Shown: positions 1 through 9,144 of the stretch, piece by piece
Layout: each line of letters opens with the position of its first letter
Position numbering within the stretch: position 1 is the first letter of the stretch
Assembly: GCA_009693345.1 (NCBI GenBank)
Contig: SHXL01000003.1
Span: 1-37,361 of the forward strand
DNA from: Betaproteobacteria bacterium
GTDB lineage: Bacteria > Pseudomonadota > Gammaproteobacteria > Burkholderiales > SG8-39
Reading direction: 5' to 3'
Length of the DNA: 37,361 bases
Translations under genes and position numbers: made by a program
The notes under the pieces: model-generated
What the model saw: only the letters and a program-made list of their open reading frames with translations
Database searches by the model: none
Told to the model about the DNA's origin: nothing

Positions 1-1
1 C

Positions 2-1501
2 GTGGCGATCACCGTGCCGGGCACGCCCTGGCGCGCCGATCGCCTGGACCGCGAGCGGTTCACCCGCACGGGCGAAGCCGCCGCGGCGCAGCCCGCCGAT
101 CCGTCGCCGCTGATCGTGATCGGTTGCGGCACGCCGATTCCCGGCCACGACATCCGCGTGGTGGACACCGCCGGGCTGGAACTGCCCGACCGGCAGGAGG
201 GGCACCTGCAGTTCCGCGGCCCCTCTTCCACCTCGGGCTACTACCGCAATCCGGAGGCGACGAAGACGCTGTTCGCTGGCGAGTGGGTCAATACCGGCGA
301 CCGGGCCTATCTTTCCGAGGGCACGCTGTTCCTCACCGGCCGCGAAAAGGACATCATCATCCGCGGCGGCCGCAACATCAGTCCCTACGAACTGGAGCAG
401 GCGGTGGGCGACCTCGCCGGTATCCGGCGCGGTTGCGTCGCCGTTTTCGGCAGCAAGGACGTGGCCAGCGGCACCGAGCGCGTGGTGGTGCTGGCAGAAA
501 TGCGCGACCAGGACGCTTCGCGCCACGAAGCTCTCAAGCGCATGATCAACGAGATCGCCGTCGGCCTGCTCGGCGCGCCGGCCGACGACATCGTGCTCGC
601 GCCACCGGGCACCGTGCCCAAAACCTCCAGCGGCAAAATCCGGCGCGTCGCCGCACGCGAATTCTACGAACGCGGGCCATCTGCGGTTGCGGGCGGAGCG
701 GTGTGGCTGCAGTTCGCCCGCCTGGCGCTCGCCGGTGCGGCGCCGCAACTGCGCCGCGGCCTGCGCACCCTGGGCGGCGCGCTGTTCGCGCTACGCGCCT
801 ATATTGTTTTTGCAGCCCTTGTGCCTTTTTCCCTCTTCGGTTCGCTCCTGCTGCCTGTCAAGAACTGCTGGGCGATTGGAAGAACCGTCTCGAAATGGTT
901 CCTGATCTTGTCAGGCATCCCTGTTGCGGTCAGGGGACTGGACCACCTGGATATAAAAACCCCCGTGGTGCTGGCGGTCAATCACACCAGCTATCTCGAT
1001 GCGCTGGTCCTGCTGTCGATCCCCGAATACCGCGGCTACGCCTTCGTCGCCAAACGCGAGTTCCAGGAGAATTTCCTGATGCGGGCGCTGCTCTCGGGCT
1101 TCAACACGCAGTTCATCGAGCGCTTCGACGTCGCCAAAAGCGCCGAGCACGCGAGCGAACTCGGCGACGCGGCGAAGCGCGGCGTTTCGCTGATCGTTTT
1201 CCCGGAAGGCACCCTCACGCGCAATACCGGGCTGATGGGTTTCCGCACCGGCGCCTTCCAGGCCGCGGCGCAGGCCGGCATCCCGGTAGTGCCGGTGGCG
1301 CTGCGCGGCGTGCGCTCGGTGCTACGCGACGGTACCTGGTACCTGCGCCGCGCCGCGGTATCGGTCACGGTCGGCGCGCCAATCGCGCCCGAAGGCACCG
1401 ACTGGGCCGCGGCGGTGAAGCTGCGCGACGCCGTGCGCGCCGAGATCCTCAGGCACTGCGGCGAGCCGGACTTGGCGCGCGGGGCGGAAATCGGGCTCTG
1501 A
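2..1501 (+). CDS. Acyl-CoA/ACP synthetase-acyltransferase fusion (3' part)
   Basis: The reading frame is open to the left edge, so the N-terminus is missing and position 2 is not a real start. At least 499 residues remain. The first ~210 are the C-terminal part of an AMP-forming acyl-activating enzyme: NTGDRAYL, then GREKDIIIRGGRNI near residue 113 (hinge motif) and KTSSGKIRR near 207, whose lysine is the usual adenylation lysine. A hydrophobic stretch follows (about 262-285), then a PlsC-type glycerolipid acyltransferase domain with NHTSYLD (HX4D) near 327 and FPEGT near 400. The likely role is to activate a fatty acid and pass it to a lysophospholipid or related acceptor at the inner membrane. 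The domain order is the reverse of E. coli Aas. It is convergent with benE, 13 bp away. Family assignment is firm; the substrate is not known. Confidence 0.85.
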   Translation: MAITVPGTPWRADRLDRERFTRTGEAAAAQPADPSPLIVIGCGTPIPGHDIRVVDTAGLELPDRQEGHLQFRGPSSTSGYYRNPEATKTLFAGEWVNTGDRAYLSEGTLFLTGREKDIIIRGGRNISPYELEQAVGDLAGIRRGCVAVFGSKDVASGTERVVVLAEMRDQDASRHEALKRMINEIAVGLLGAPADDIVLAPPGTVPKTSSGKIRRVAAREFYERGPSAVAGGAVWLQFARLALAGAAPQLRRGLRTLGGALFALRAYIVFAALVPFSLFGSLLLPVKNCWAIGRTVSKWFLILSGIPVAVRGLDHLDIKTPVVLAVNHTSYLDALVLLSIPEYRGYAFVAKREFQENFLMRALLSGFNTQFIERFDVAKSAEHASELGDAAKRGVSLIVFPEGTLTRNTGLMGFRTGAFQAAAQAGIPVVPVALRGVRSVLRDGTWYLRRAAVSVTVGAPIAPEGTDWAAAVKLRDAVRAEILRHCGEPDLARGAEIGL

Positions 1502-1514
1502 CCCCGATTTCGTG

Positions 1515-2690
1515 CTACTTGCGGAAATCCGCGCGTTCCAGCAACCAGGAAATCCCGAAGCCGAGGACCAGGCCCCAGAACGCGGCGCCGATGTTGAAGA
1601 TCGGCACATCTGCGACTGTGACCAGGAACGTCACCAGCGCGCCCAGGGCGAACTTGCCGCCGAAGGCGACGCCGAACGCGGTCTGCAGCACGCGCAGCAT
1701 CGCTAGGCCTCCCAGCGCGGCGATAAACGCTGACGGCGTGGAGAGCAGCAGGCGCACGAAGATCGGCGACAGGAGCCCGAAGACGAGCGCGAGCGCGCCG
1801 ACCAGCACGCCGGCCGTGTAATGCCGCTGCTTTTCGCCCGACGACGAGATGATCGCGTTGACAGGGCCCGTGAGGCAGGTCGAGACCGAACCGACGAAGG
1901 CCGTGACCATCGAGCCCGCGCCGCAAGCCACCGCGATGGCATCGATCGGCGGCTTATGCCCCGCGGCGGAAAGCACCGCGAAGCCCTGCCCGTTCTGAAC
2001 CACAAGCACCGTGATCGCGAGCGGCACCACCAGCTCGATCATCGCCTGCCAGGAAAGCGCAGGCTGGTAGAGATTGGGATAGGAAAGAGCAAATTCTTTT
2101 CCATCCATCTGGAATTTTCCCAGGAGGGCAACGGCGACAAACCCCACGACAAGGGCACCGATCAACGGCGGCACGATTCGCGCCAGAGATTTCCAGTAAG
2201 AAAGAATCAGGAATGCCAGCACCATGGGCGCAGCGACCGCGACGTCGTCGCGCACCGCGTGCACGAGGCCGGTGCCGAAGCGCAGGAACACGCCAGCCAC
2301 CATCGCCATCACGATCGGCATGGGCGCGGCTTCCGTGCAGCGCCGCACCCAGCCCGAGAGACCGAGCGCCAGCATCAGCACGCCGGTGGCGATGAAAGCG
2401 CCGATCACCTCGGGGAATGTCAGGTGGCCGAGCGCCGGGCCGACCAGCACCGCGCCCGGGATGGTCCAGAAGAACACCAGCGGCTGGCGGTAGAAAAGGC
2501 AGAAGCCGATGCTGATGAGCCCGTTGATGAAAAAGGAACCGAAGATCCAGGACGACAGGTCGGATTCGGCGAGTCCGCCCTGCGCGCCGACCGCGAGGAT
2601 GATCGCCACCGGGCCGGTGGCGGCGAAGATGAACGCGATCAACCCGCTTGACGCATAAGTAGTTCCAAAATCCTTAAAGATATTCTTCAC
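1515..2690 (-). CDS. benE: BenE-family benzoate/H+ symporter
   Basis: A 391-residue, very hydrophobic protein with many membrane segments, the normal size for BenE. It starts with VKNIFKDFGTTYASSGLIAF and carries glycine/proline-rich transport motifs such as FVGSVSTCLTGPVNAIISSS. BenE proteins import benzoate with protons across the inner membrane; the real substrate here could be another aromatic acid. The start is GTG at 2690, whose last two bases are part of the TGA of the upstream hydrolase (GTGA overlap), so translation is probably coupled. The reading frame stays open for about 740 bp further upstream, but that extension is the arginine-rich antisense-like shadow of the hydrolase gene. 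It is the last gene of the sucC-sucD-hydrolase-benE operon. No benzoate catabolic enzyme lies nearby, so the pathway link is only inferred. Confidence 0.85.
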   Translation of the reverse strand: MKNIFKDFGTTYASSGLIAFIFAATGPVAIILAVGAQGGLAESDLSSWIFGSFFINGLISIGFCLFYRQPLVFFWTIPGAVLVGPALGHLTFPEVIGAFIATGVLMLALGLSGWVRRCTEAAPMPIVMAMVAGVFLRFGTGLVHAVRDDVAVAAPMVLAFLILSYWKSLARIVPPLIGALVVGFVAVALLGKFQMDGKEFALSYPNLYQPALSWQAMIELVVPLAITVLVVQNGQGFAVLSAAGHKPPIDAIAVACGAGSMVTAFVGSVSTCLTGPVNAIISSSGEKQRHYTAGVLVGALALVFGLLSPIFVRLLLSTPSAFIAALGGLAMLRVLQTAFGVAFGGKFALGALVTFLVTVADVPIFNIGAAFWGLVLGFGISWLLERADFRK

Positions 2691-3964
2691 AACAATTTCG
2701 CGCCCAATCTGGCAAGCGCGGGGCGCAGGTACTCGAGGAAAAGTTCCGGATTCTCGGCCATCGGGAAATGGCCGATGCCGCGCATCATCACGAAATCCGC
2801 GCCCGGAATCTTCGCCGCGGTGGCGCGCGAAATCTCGGGCGTGCAGGAGTAGTCGTACTCCCCCGTCAACATGAGTACGGGACATTTTTTCGTATCGATG
2901 CGCCCGACACGATCGCGCGCATCCCACTCGCGGCCGTAGAAGCGGATGTCGCCCCGGAACACGCCATAGCCGCCCTGCGAGTATTCCCACCACACTTCGC
3001 GCGCGCGCTCCGGCGGGCTTTGCGGCGCCATCAGGCCGTGGACCCATTCGGGCACGAAGGTCGATTCGTTCACCTGCGGGTTGCGCGTCCATGGCGCCTC
3101 GCGCCCGACGATGCGCTCGCTCGCCTCGCAGGCGATCACGCCGCCGAGGCGCTCGCCCCAGCGCAGCGCCATCTCCAGGCAGATCTGGCCCGCCATCGAG
3201 GATCCGAGCAGCACCGGGCGGCGCAGGCCCAGCGCTTCGATCATCGCTTCGATCGCCGCGACATACTTCTCCGTGGTCAGGTCCCACTCGCCGATGGGCG
3301 CGCCCTCCGGGGGCAAGCTCTTGCCGTGCCAGGGCAGGTCGAAAGTGACCATGCGCCATTCGGCGCCGAGTCCGGCGTCGTTCAGCAGCTTGTAGAACTG
3401 GCGTGAATCGGAGCCGGCGGTATGTAGGCACAGCAGGTCGTGCCCCGTGCCCGCCTCTTCGTAGTAGATACGGTTGCGCCGGCCCTCGTGTTCGATCCAG
3501 ACATAGCCGCCGCGAATCGGCTCCTTCTTGTTTTTTTCAAAAGCCTTTTCAGCAACAGGAGAACCATGAATGCTGTTCGCAACATTTCTGCCGATCTCCA
3601 GCACGCGCCGCACCAGATGCATGTGCTGCGCCAGCGCCAGCTCGCTGCCGGCGACCTTGAACTCCGGCACGCGCATCTTCATCGCATAGATGCCGTGGTA
3701 GGGCGCCGGAGGAGGAGACGAAAAGAACTTCTCCCAGACTGCGACAGGGGCTTCGAGAACGAATGCCGGGGAATTTTCCTCGGATTTTTCCGTTATAAAA
3801 AAAGAAGAAGCCTGAAAAATAATATCAGCGACCCGCTCCCCCATCACAAGCCGGAAGCGGCAATCGGCGTTCGCAGAGAAGGCGGCGAGCTCCGGGTCGG
3901 CGCGCGCCACCGCCTGCAGCGCGGCCAGGAACGCGGGCCAGCGCGCGAACAAAAATTCCTGCAT
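2687..3964 (-). CDS. Alpha/beta hydrolase with N-terminal SCP2-like domain
   Basis: A 425-residue protein in two parts. Residues 1 to about 145 have no clear catalytic motif, but the segment containing APVAVWEKFF followed by MRVPEFKVAGSELA resembles SCP2/sterol-carrier-like ligand-binding domains (tentative). From about residue 160 there is a classic alpha/beta hydrolase: GSSMAG nucleophile elbow (Ser near 255), acid in LTGEYDYS (near 371) and histidine in RGIGHFP (near 397). It may hydrolyse an ester or a C-C bond of a hydrophobic or aromatic substrate; the substrate is unknown. The ATG at 3964 overlaps the sucD stop by one base (TAATG). The frame is open further upstream, but that part is a shadow of sucD. 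The gene ends in a GTGA overlap with benE. Codon choice is locally AT-rich around 3520-3580 and 3770-3845, unlike the rest of the gene. Confidence 0.8.
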   Translation of the reverse strand: MQEFLFARWPAFLAALQAVARADPELAAFSANADCRFRLVMGERVADIIFQASSFFITEKSEENSPAFVLEAPVAVWEKFFSSPPPAPYHGIYAMKMRVPEFKVAGSELALAQHMHLVRRVLEIGRNVANSIHGSPVAEKAFEKNKKEPIRGGYVWIEHEGRRNRIYYEEAGTGHDLLCLHTAGSDSRQFYKLLNDAGLGAEWRMVTFDLPWHGKSLPPEGAPIGEWDLTTEKYVAAIEAMIEALGLRRPVLLGSSMAGQICLEMALRWGERLGGVIACEASERIVGREAPWTRNPQVNESTFVPEWVHGLMAPQSPPERAREVWWEYSQGGYGVFRGDIRFYGREWDARDRVGRIDTKKCPVLMLTGEYDYSCTPEISRATAAKIPGADFVMMRGIGHFPMAENPELFLEYLRPALARLGAKLL

Positions 3965-4844
3965 TACTTCAGGACAGACTTGAGGAGCTTGCCCATCTCC
4001 GCAGGGTTTTTCGTCACTTTGATGCCGCAAGCCTCCATTACCGCGAGCTTCTCCTGTGCCGTGCCCTTGCCGCCGGAAATGATCGCACCGGCGTGGCCCA
4101 TGCGCTTGCCCGGCGGCGCGGTGACGCCAGCGATGAAGCCGACGACGGGTTTCTTCATGTTGCCCTTGACCCACTGCGCCGCGGTCTCCTCGTCCGAGCC
4201 GCCGATCTCGCCGATCATGATCACCGCGTCGGTGTCCGGATCGTCGTTGAACATTTTGAGGATATCGACGTGCTTCAGGCCGTTGACCGGGTCGCCGCCG
4301 ATGCCCACCGCGGTGGACTGGCCAATGCCAAGTTCGGTGAGCTGGCCGACCGCCTCGTAGGTGAGCGTGCCCGAACGCGACACCACACCGACGCGGCCCT
4401 TCAGGTGGATGTGGCCGGGCATGATGCCTATCTTGATTTCCTCGGGCGTGATCACGCCCGGGCAGTTCGGCCCGAGCACCAGAGTCCTGCGCTTTTCCTT
4501 CTTCATGCGCTCGCGCAGGTGAACCATGTCGCGTACCGGTATGCCCTCGGTGATGCAGATCGCGAGGTCGAGGTCGGCTTCCACCGCCTCCCAGATCGCC
4601 GCGGCGGCGAAAGGCGGGGGGACGTAGATGACCGAGACGTTGACGCCGGTTTTCGATTTCCCCTCCTTTACAGAGGCGAAAATCGGAATTCCTTCAAAAT
4701 TCTCCCCGGCTTTCTTGGGGTTCACTCCCGCCACATAGCAATTCTTGCCATTCGCGTAGGCGCGGCTGGTCTGGGTGTGGAACTGCCCGGTCTTGCCGGT
4801 GATCCCCTGCGTCACCACCTTGGTGTTCTTGTTGATCAGGATGC

Positions 4845-4848
<4 letters not shown>
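3964..4848 (-). CDS. sucD: Succinate-CoA ligase, alpha subunit
   Basis: A 294-residue alpha subunit of succinyl-CoA synthetase, close to the usual ~290. The N-terminal CoA-binding Rossmann domain starts SILINKNTKVVTQGITG. The phosphohistidine segment is GHAGAIISGGKGTAQEK (His near residue 251). With SucC it interconverts succinyl-CoA and succinate, making a nucleoside triphosphate in the TCA cycle. The start is GTG at 4848, overlapping the sucC TGA as GTGA; this gives exactly the expected N-terminus. An AT-richer, lysine-rich patch covers about 4655-4740. The downstream neighbours (a hydrolase and benE) are unusual for a TCA-cycle operon. A related malate or other acyl-CoA ligase cannot be fully excluded from sequence alone. 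Confidence 0.93.
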
Positions 4849-6017
<1,169 letters not shown>

Positions 6018-6025
6018 GGCGAGAG

Positions 6026-6054
6026 AATTCTAGCATTGAGTACTTGCTAGAATT
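6026..6054. promoter_or_regulatory. Perfect palindrome with back-to-back extended -10 boxes (sucC/glpK)
   Basis: AATTCTAGCA (6026-6035) and TGCTAGAATT (6045-6054) are perfect 10-base inverted arms with a 9-base spacer, filling most of the 42-bp gap between divergent sucC and glpK. Each arm contains an extended -10 element, TGCTAGAAT: on the plus strand TAGAAT is 6048-6053, ending 6 nt before the glpK ATG; on the minus strand it is 6032-6027, ending 9 nt before the sucC ATG. The site could be a symmetric divergent promoter, a repressor operator, or both. Which protein binds, if any, is not visible. Confidence 0.55.
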
Positions 6055-6059
6055 TCCCG

Positions 6060-7568
6060 ATGCGCTACGTGCTTGCACTCGACCAGGGCACCACCAGTTC
6101 GCGCGCCATCATTTTCGACGAGACCGGCAAGCCGGTCGCTTTCGCCAGTCAGGAATTCAAGCAGCATTACCCTGAACCCGGCCGGGTGGAGCACGACCCG
6201 GACGATCTGTGGCGCTCGCAGCGTGACGTCGCGCGCGAGGTGCTGAGGAGTTCGGGACTGAAGGCCGAGAACCTGGTCGCCTGCGGCATCGCCAACCAGC
6301 GCGAAACCACCATCGTCTGGGATCGCCAGACCAGCAAGCCGATCTACCCCGCGATCGTCTGGCAGGACCGGCGTACCGCCGCGCGCTGCGCGGAGTTGAA
6401 GGAAGTTGGCGCCGAGAGCCTGGTGCGGGAGCGCACCGGCCTGGTGCTCGATCCCTACTTCTCCGGCACCAAGGTGGCGTGGATTCTCGACCATATTCCG
6501 GGCGCGCGCCGCCGCGCCGAACTGGGCGAACTCGCGTTTGGCACGGTGGATAGCTGGCTGATCTGGAACCTGTCGCACACCAAGACACACGTCACCGACT
6601 GCACTAACGCATCGCGCACGATGCTCTTCAACATCCACATGGGCGACTGGGACCCCGAGCTGCTGCAGCTGATCGGCGTGCCGCGCGCGATGCTGCCCGA
6701 TGTCTACCCCTCGTCGCACGCCTACTGCATGATCGCGCCCACGGTGCTGGGCGCGCCGGTGCCGATCACCGGCGTCGCCGGCGACCAGCAGGCGGCGCTC
6801 TTCGGCCAGGGCTGCCACAAGGCCGGCATGGCGAAGAACACCTACGGTACCGGCTGCTTCATGCTGATGCACACCGGCGACCGCGTGGTGACATCCGCCA
6901 ACGGCCTGCTGAGCACCGCGGCGGCGCAGCTCGGCCGTGCCGTGGACGCGCGCGACGTTGACAAGGAGTACGCGCTGGAAGGCAGTGTCTTCATCGGCGG
7001 CGCGGTGGTGCAATGGCTGCGCGACGAGCTGAAGTTTTTCGAGTCCGCCGCGGACATCGAACGCATGGCGGCCGATGTCATGGACAACGGCGGCGTCTAC
7101 GTTGTGCCCGCCTTCGCGGGCCTGGGCGCGCCGCACTGGGATCCCCATGCGCGCGGCGCGATCCTCGGCCTGACGCGCGGCTCGTCCCGCGCGCACATCG
7201 CGCGCGCCGCGCTCGAATCCATCGCCTACCAGAGCGCCGACCTGCTCGAGGCCATGCAGAAGGACTCCGGCGAGAAGCTCTCCGAACTGCGCGTGGACGG
7301 CGGCGCGGCAGCCAACAACCTCTTGATGCAGTTCCAGGCCGACATCCTCGGCGTCCCGGTGGTGCGGCCGAAGGTGCTCGAGACCACCGCCCTCGGCGCC
7401 GCCTACCTCGCCGGCCTCTACACCGACGTCTGGAAATCGCGCGAGGAAATCGCCGCGCAATGGCAGATGGACCGGCGCTTCACGCCGCAAATGTCCCGCG
7501 ACGACGCCGCGCAACTGCTCGCGCGCTGGCACGAAGCGGTCAAGCGCTCGCTGGGCTGGGATTCCTGA
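6060..7568 (+). CDS. glpK: Glycerol kinase
   Basis: A 502-residue FGGY-family kinase, the same length as E. coli GlpK. Visible motifs are the N-terminal phosphate loop LDQGTTSSRAIIFD, then GVAGDQQAALFGQGC, the conserved TYGTGCFMLMHTG, and near the end ELRVDGGAAANNLLMQFQAD. It phosphorylates glycerol to sn-glycerol 3-phosphate in the cytoplasm. No glpF, glpD or glpR is adjacent, which is unusual for this gene. The ATG sits exactly 6 nt after a TAGAAT -10 box and has no ribosome-binding site of its own, so the transcript is probably leaderless. Its 3' end overlaps the convergent EthD-like gene by 29 bp. Codon use is uniformly GC-rich, without the AT patches seen in sucCD next door. Confidence 0.97.
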   Translation: MRYVLALDQGTTSSRAIIFDETGKPVAFASQEFKQHYPEPGRVEHDPDDLWRSQRDVAREVLRSSGLKAENLVACGIANQRETTIVWDRQTSKPIYPAIVWQDRRTAARCAELKEVGAESLVRERTGLVLDPYFSGTKVAWILDHIPGARRRAELGELAFGTVDSWLIWNLSHTKTHVTDCTNASRTMLFNIHMGDWDPELLQLIGVPRAMLPDVYPSSHAYCMIAPTVLGAPVPITGVAGDQQAALFGQGCHKAGMAKNTYGTGCFMLMHTGDRVVTSANGLLSTAAAQLGRAVDARDVDKEYALEGSVFIGGAVVQWLRDELKFFESAADIERMAADVMDNGGVYVVPAFAGLGAPHWDPHARGAILGLTRGSSRAHIARAALESIAYQSADLLEAMQKDSGEKLSELRVDGGAAANNLLMQFQADILGVPVVRPKVLETTALGAAYLAGLYTDVWKSREEIAAQWQMDRRFTPQMSRDDAAQLLARWHEAVKRSLGWDS

Positions 7569-8226
7569 GATTCTGTAGCGCGTAGAGCCCGCGCTCAATT
7601 CTGATTGCTGCTAGTTTTTCCAGGAAAGAATTCGAAATTAAGTCGTTGCAGGCATTCTCCAGGGAGGCGCGCTCGGCGCCGCCTTCGACCAGCACCACCC
7701 AGCCGGGGACCAGGCTTTGCGTACGACCGCGCTTTTCTTCGGTCTGGATGCCGCTTGCATCGCGGTCGGCGATGCACAGGTGCGCCCCGGCAATCCCTTC
7801 CCGCTTCGCTATTTCATCGAGGGTGTTTTCCAGCATGGCGCGGTGCTCGTCCTCGCGCCCTGCAACAACGTCGTAGCGCCAGGTCATGATCAGGCCGCCT
7901 TCGCCCGGGCCAAGTGACAGCGCGACACGGCACAGCGAGCGCGCAGTATCGGTAAACGAGACTATTGCGCGCCGCGTCCAGGGCGTAGGTGCATTGAGGC
8001 GAGCCAGGTAGTCGGCGCCGCTGAGCACGGCTGTATTGCGCGTCTCGTAGAGGGTGAAGAACTCCGGCCGGCCCTCCAGCGCGCGGTAGCGCCGACCGCG
8101 GCAAAAACCCGAGATCGCCACGCGTTCGGGCATGTGCTCGCGATTGTGCCATTCATAGTAATCCGCCCGCGCCTCGGGCAGGATGCCGTTCCAGATCGCC
8201 GCCACGCCTTCGCCCGCCAGGCTCAT
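7540..8226 (-). CDS. EthD-like dimeric alpha/beta-barrel protein
   Basis: A 228-residue protein. The first half has the EthD-type signature YYEWHNREHMPERV followed by SGFCRGRRYRAL and FFTLYE. The second half (from about GPGEGGLIMTWRYD) looks like a second ferredoxin-like repeat, so this is probably a tandem dimeric alpha/beta-barrel protein. EthD-type proteins are small ligand-handling or cyclase-like proteins found beside degradation genes; no specific reaction can be assigned. The ATG at 8226 fits. It lies last in the run that starts with yhdP and follows the CoA-transferase-like genes, which suggests a shared catabolic role. Its end overlaps glpK convergently. Confidence 0.6.
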   Translation of the reverse strand: MSLAGEGVAAIWNGILPEARADYYEWHNREHMPERVAISGFCRGRRYRALEGRPEFFTLYETRNTAVLSGADYLARLNAPTPWTRRAIVSFTDTARSLCRVALSLGPGEGGLIMTWRYDVVAGREDEHRAMLENTLDEIAKREGIAGAHLCIADRDASGIQTEEKRGRTQSLVPGWVVLVEGGAERASLENACNDLISNSFLEKLAAIRIERGLYALQNLRNPSPASA

Positions 8227-8263
8227 GGCGCTGACATTACCCTAACCCTGCGACTTCCGCGTT

Positions 8264-8407
8264 CTAGGGCCGGACAGCGGGGGACTCCATCTTCATGCCG
8301 CGCGCGCGCCACATCAAAAAGTACTCGAGCTCGACGTACTCCGGCGCGCCATAGGCGTAGGGTTCGGCGCGCACGCCGATGAAGCAGTTGCACAGGCGGC
8401 GCTGCAT
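8264..8407 (-). CDS. Small hypothetical protein (47 aa)
   Basis: A short open frame between the CoA-transferase B gene and the EthD-like gene encodes 47 residues, including GVRAEPYAYGAPEYVELEYF. Almost every third codon position is G or C (about nine in ten by my reading), as in the neighbouring genes, and the residues are not the arginine/alanine mixture typical of shadow frames. It starts 26 nt after the stop of the upstream gene and shows no clear ribosome-binding site. I do not recognise the family. It may be a real small protein or the remnant C-terminus of a lost gene. Confidence 0.4.
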   Translation of the reverse strand: MQRRLCNCFIGVRAEPYAYGAPEYVELEYFLMWRARGMKMESPAVRP

Positions 8408-8433
8408 AGACGCGGTGCAGCATCTGCTGCGAA

Positions 8434-9144
8434 TCAGAGCCAGACACGGGCGGCAAATTCCGGATAATTGGCGGAAATTTCCTTTGCAACGAGACTACGC
8501 AGCAGAACCAATTCCCCGGCAGACGGCGCTGCAGTGGTATTTGCGGCTGCTTGGTGATCGAACCCAAAACCCGTCGATTTCACTATGTCGTCCAGAGTAT
8601 TTCCCGGATGCACGCTCTCGAGCCGGAAACGGCGCTGGTCTTTCTGCCACAGGAACAACGCCTTGCCGGTGAGCAGCGCCTGCGGCCCGCCGCGGCGCTC
8701 GACGCCGGGCGGGCTCCAGCCGGGCGCGGAAATGAATTCCACCCTCGGCACCAGCACCCGCTTCGAATGCTCTTCGCGGAACAGGATCGTGCGGCCAGCG
8801 GCGAAATACATGAACGCCGAGCCGAAGGAGCCGGGGAAGCGCTTGCCCTCGGCCTGCACCAGATTGATGTTCGCCTCGCCGTCGATCTGCGCGCCGCCGA
8901 GGAAGAAGAGATCGATTCGCCCCTGGCCCGCCAGGTCGAACAGCTCTCGCGAGCCTTCGGTGAACGGGTTGCCGCTGCGCTTGTGCAGCAGGGAAATTCT
9001 TAGCGGCTTTTGATGGAGAAAATTAGACAAGAAGACGCCTGTCGCAGGTATCGGCGAAGCCGCGCCGATCGCGACGTGCCGCGCATCGCCGATCAGGCGC
9101 GCGATGCAGCAGGCGAGGAGTTCTTCTCTGGCGTACGGTTCCAT
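8434..9144 (-). CDS. CoA-transferase-fold protein, B subunit
   Basis: A 236-residue protein of the family I CoA transferase / IpdB type, starting MEPYAREELLACCIARL (ATG at 9144). Family features include AIGAASPIPATG, LFFLGGAQIDGEANIN, and a C-terminal ESVHPGNTLDDIVKSTGF. In glutaconate CoA-transferase the B subunit supplies a catalytic glutamate soon after the first strands. Here the corresponding segment reads ISLLHKRSGNPFTEG and no clear Glu lies at that point. That recalls IpdAB-type ring-cleaving hydrolases, which keep the fold but do not transfer CoA by the usual route. The start lies 52 bp inside the upstream A-subunit gene, so the two are certainly co-expressed. The substrate is unknown. 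The alternative is an ordinary transferase that I have misaligned. Confidence 0.7.
   Translation of the reverse strand: MEPYAREELLACCIARLIGDARHVAIGAASPIPATGVFLSNFLHQKPLRISLLHKRSGNPFTEGSRELFDLAGQGRIDLFFLGGAQIDGEANINLVQAEGKRFPGSFGSAFMYFAAGRTILFREEHSKRVLVPRVEFISAPGWSPPGVERRGGPQALLTGKALFLWQKDQRRFRLESVHPGNTLDDIVKSTGFGFDHQAAANTTAAPSAGELVLLRSLVAKEISANYPEFAARVWL

Noticed and set aside
2691..3431. A 638-residue reading of benE with a long N-terminal extension.
   Set aside because: The extension is Arg/Ala-rich shadow sequence of the overlapping hydrolase gene; GTG 2690 gives the normal BenE length and N-terminus.
3965..4174. N-terminal extension of the hydrolase gene into sucD.
   Set aside because: The extra residues are of shadow composition, and an ATG overlaps the sucD stop by one base.
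6030..7598. A 522-residue open frame antisense to glpK.
   Set aside because: It is a shadow of glpK with low-complexity His/Arg/Val/Ala composition and no recognisable motif.
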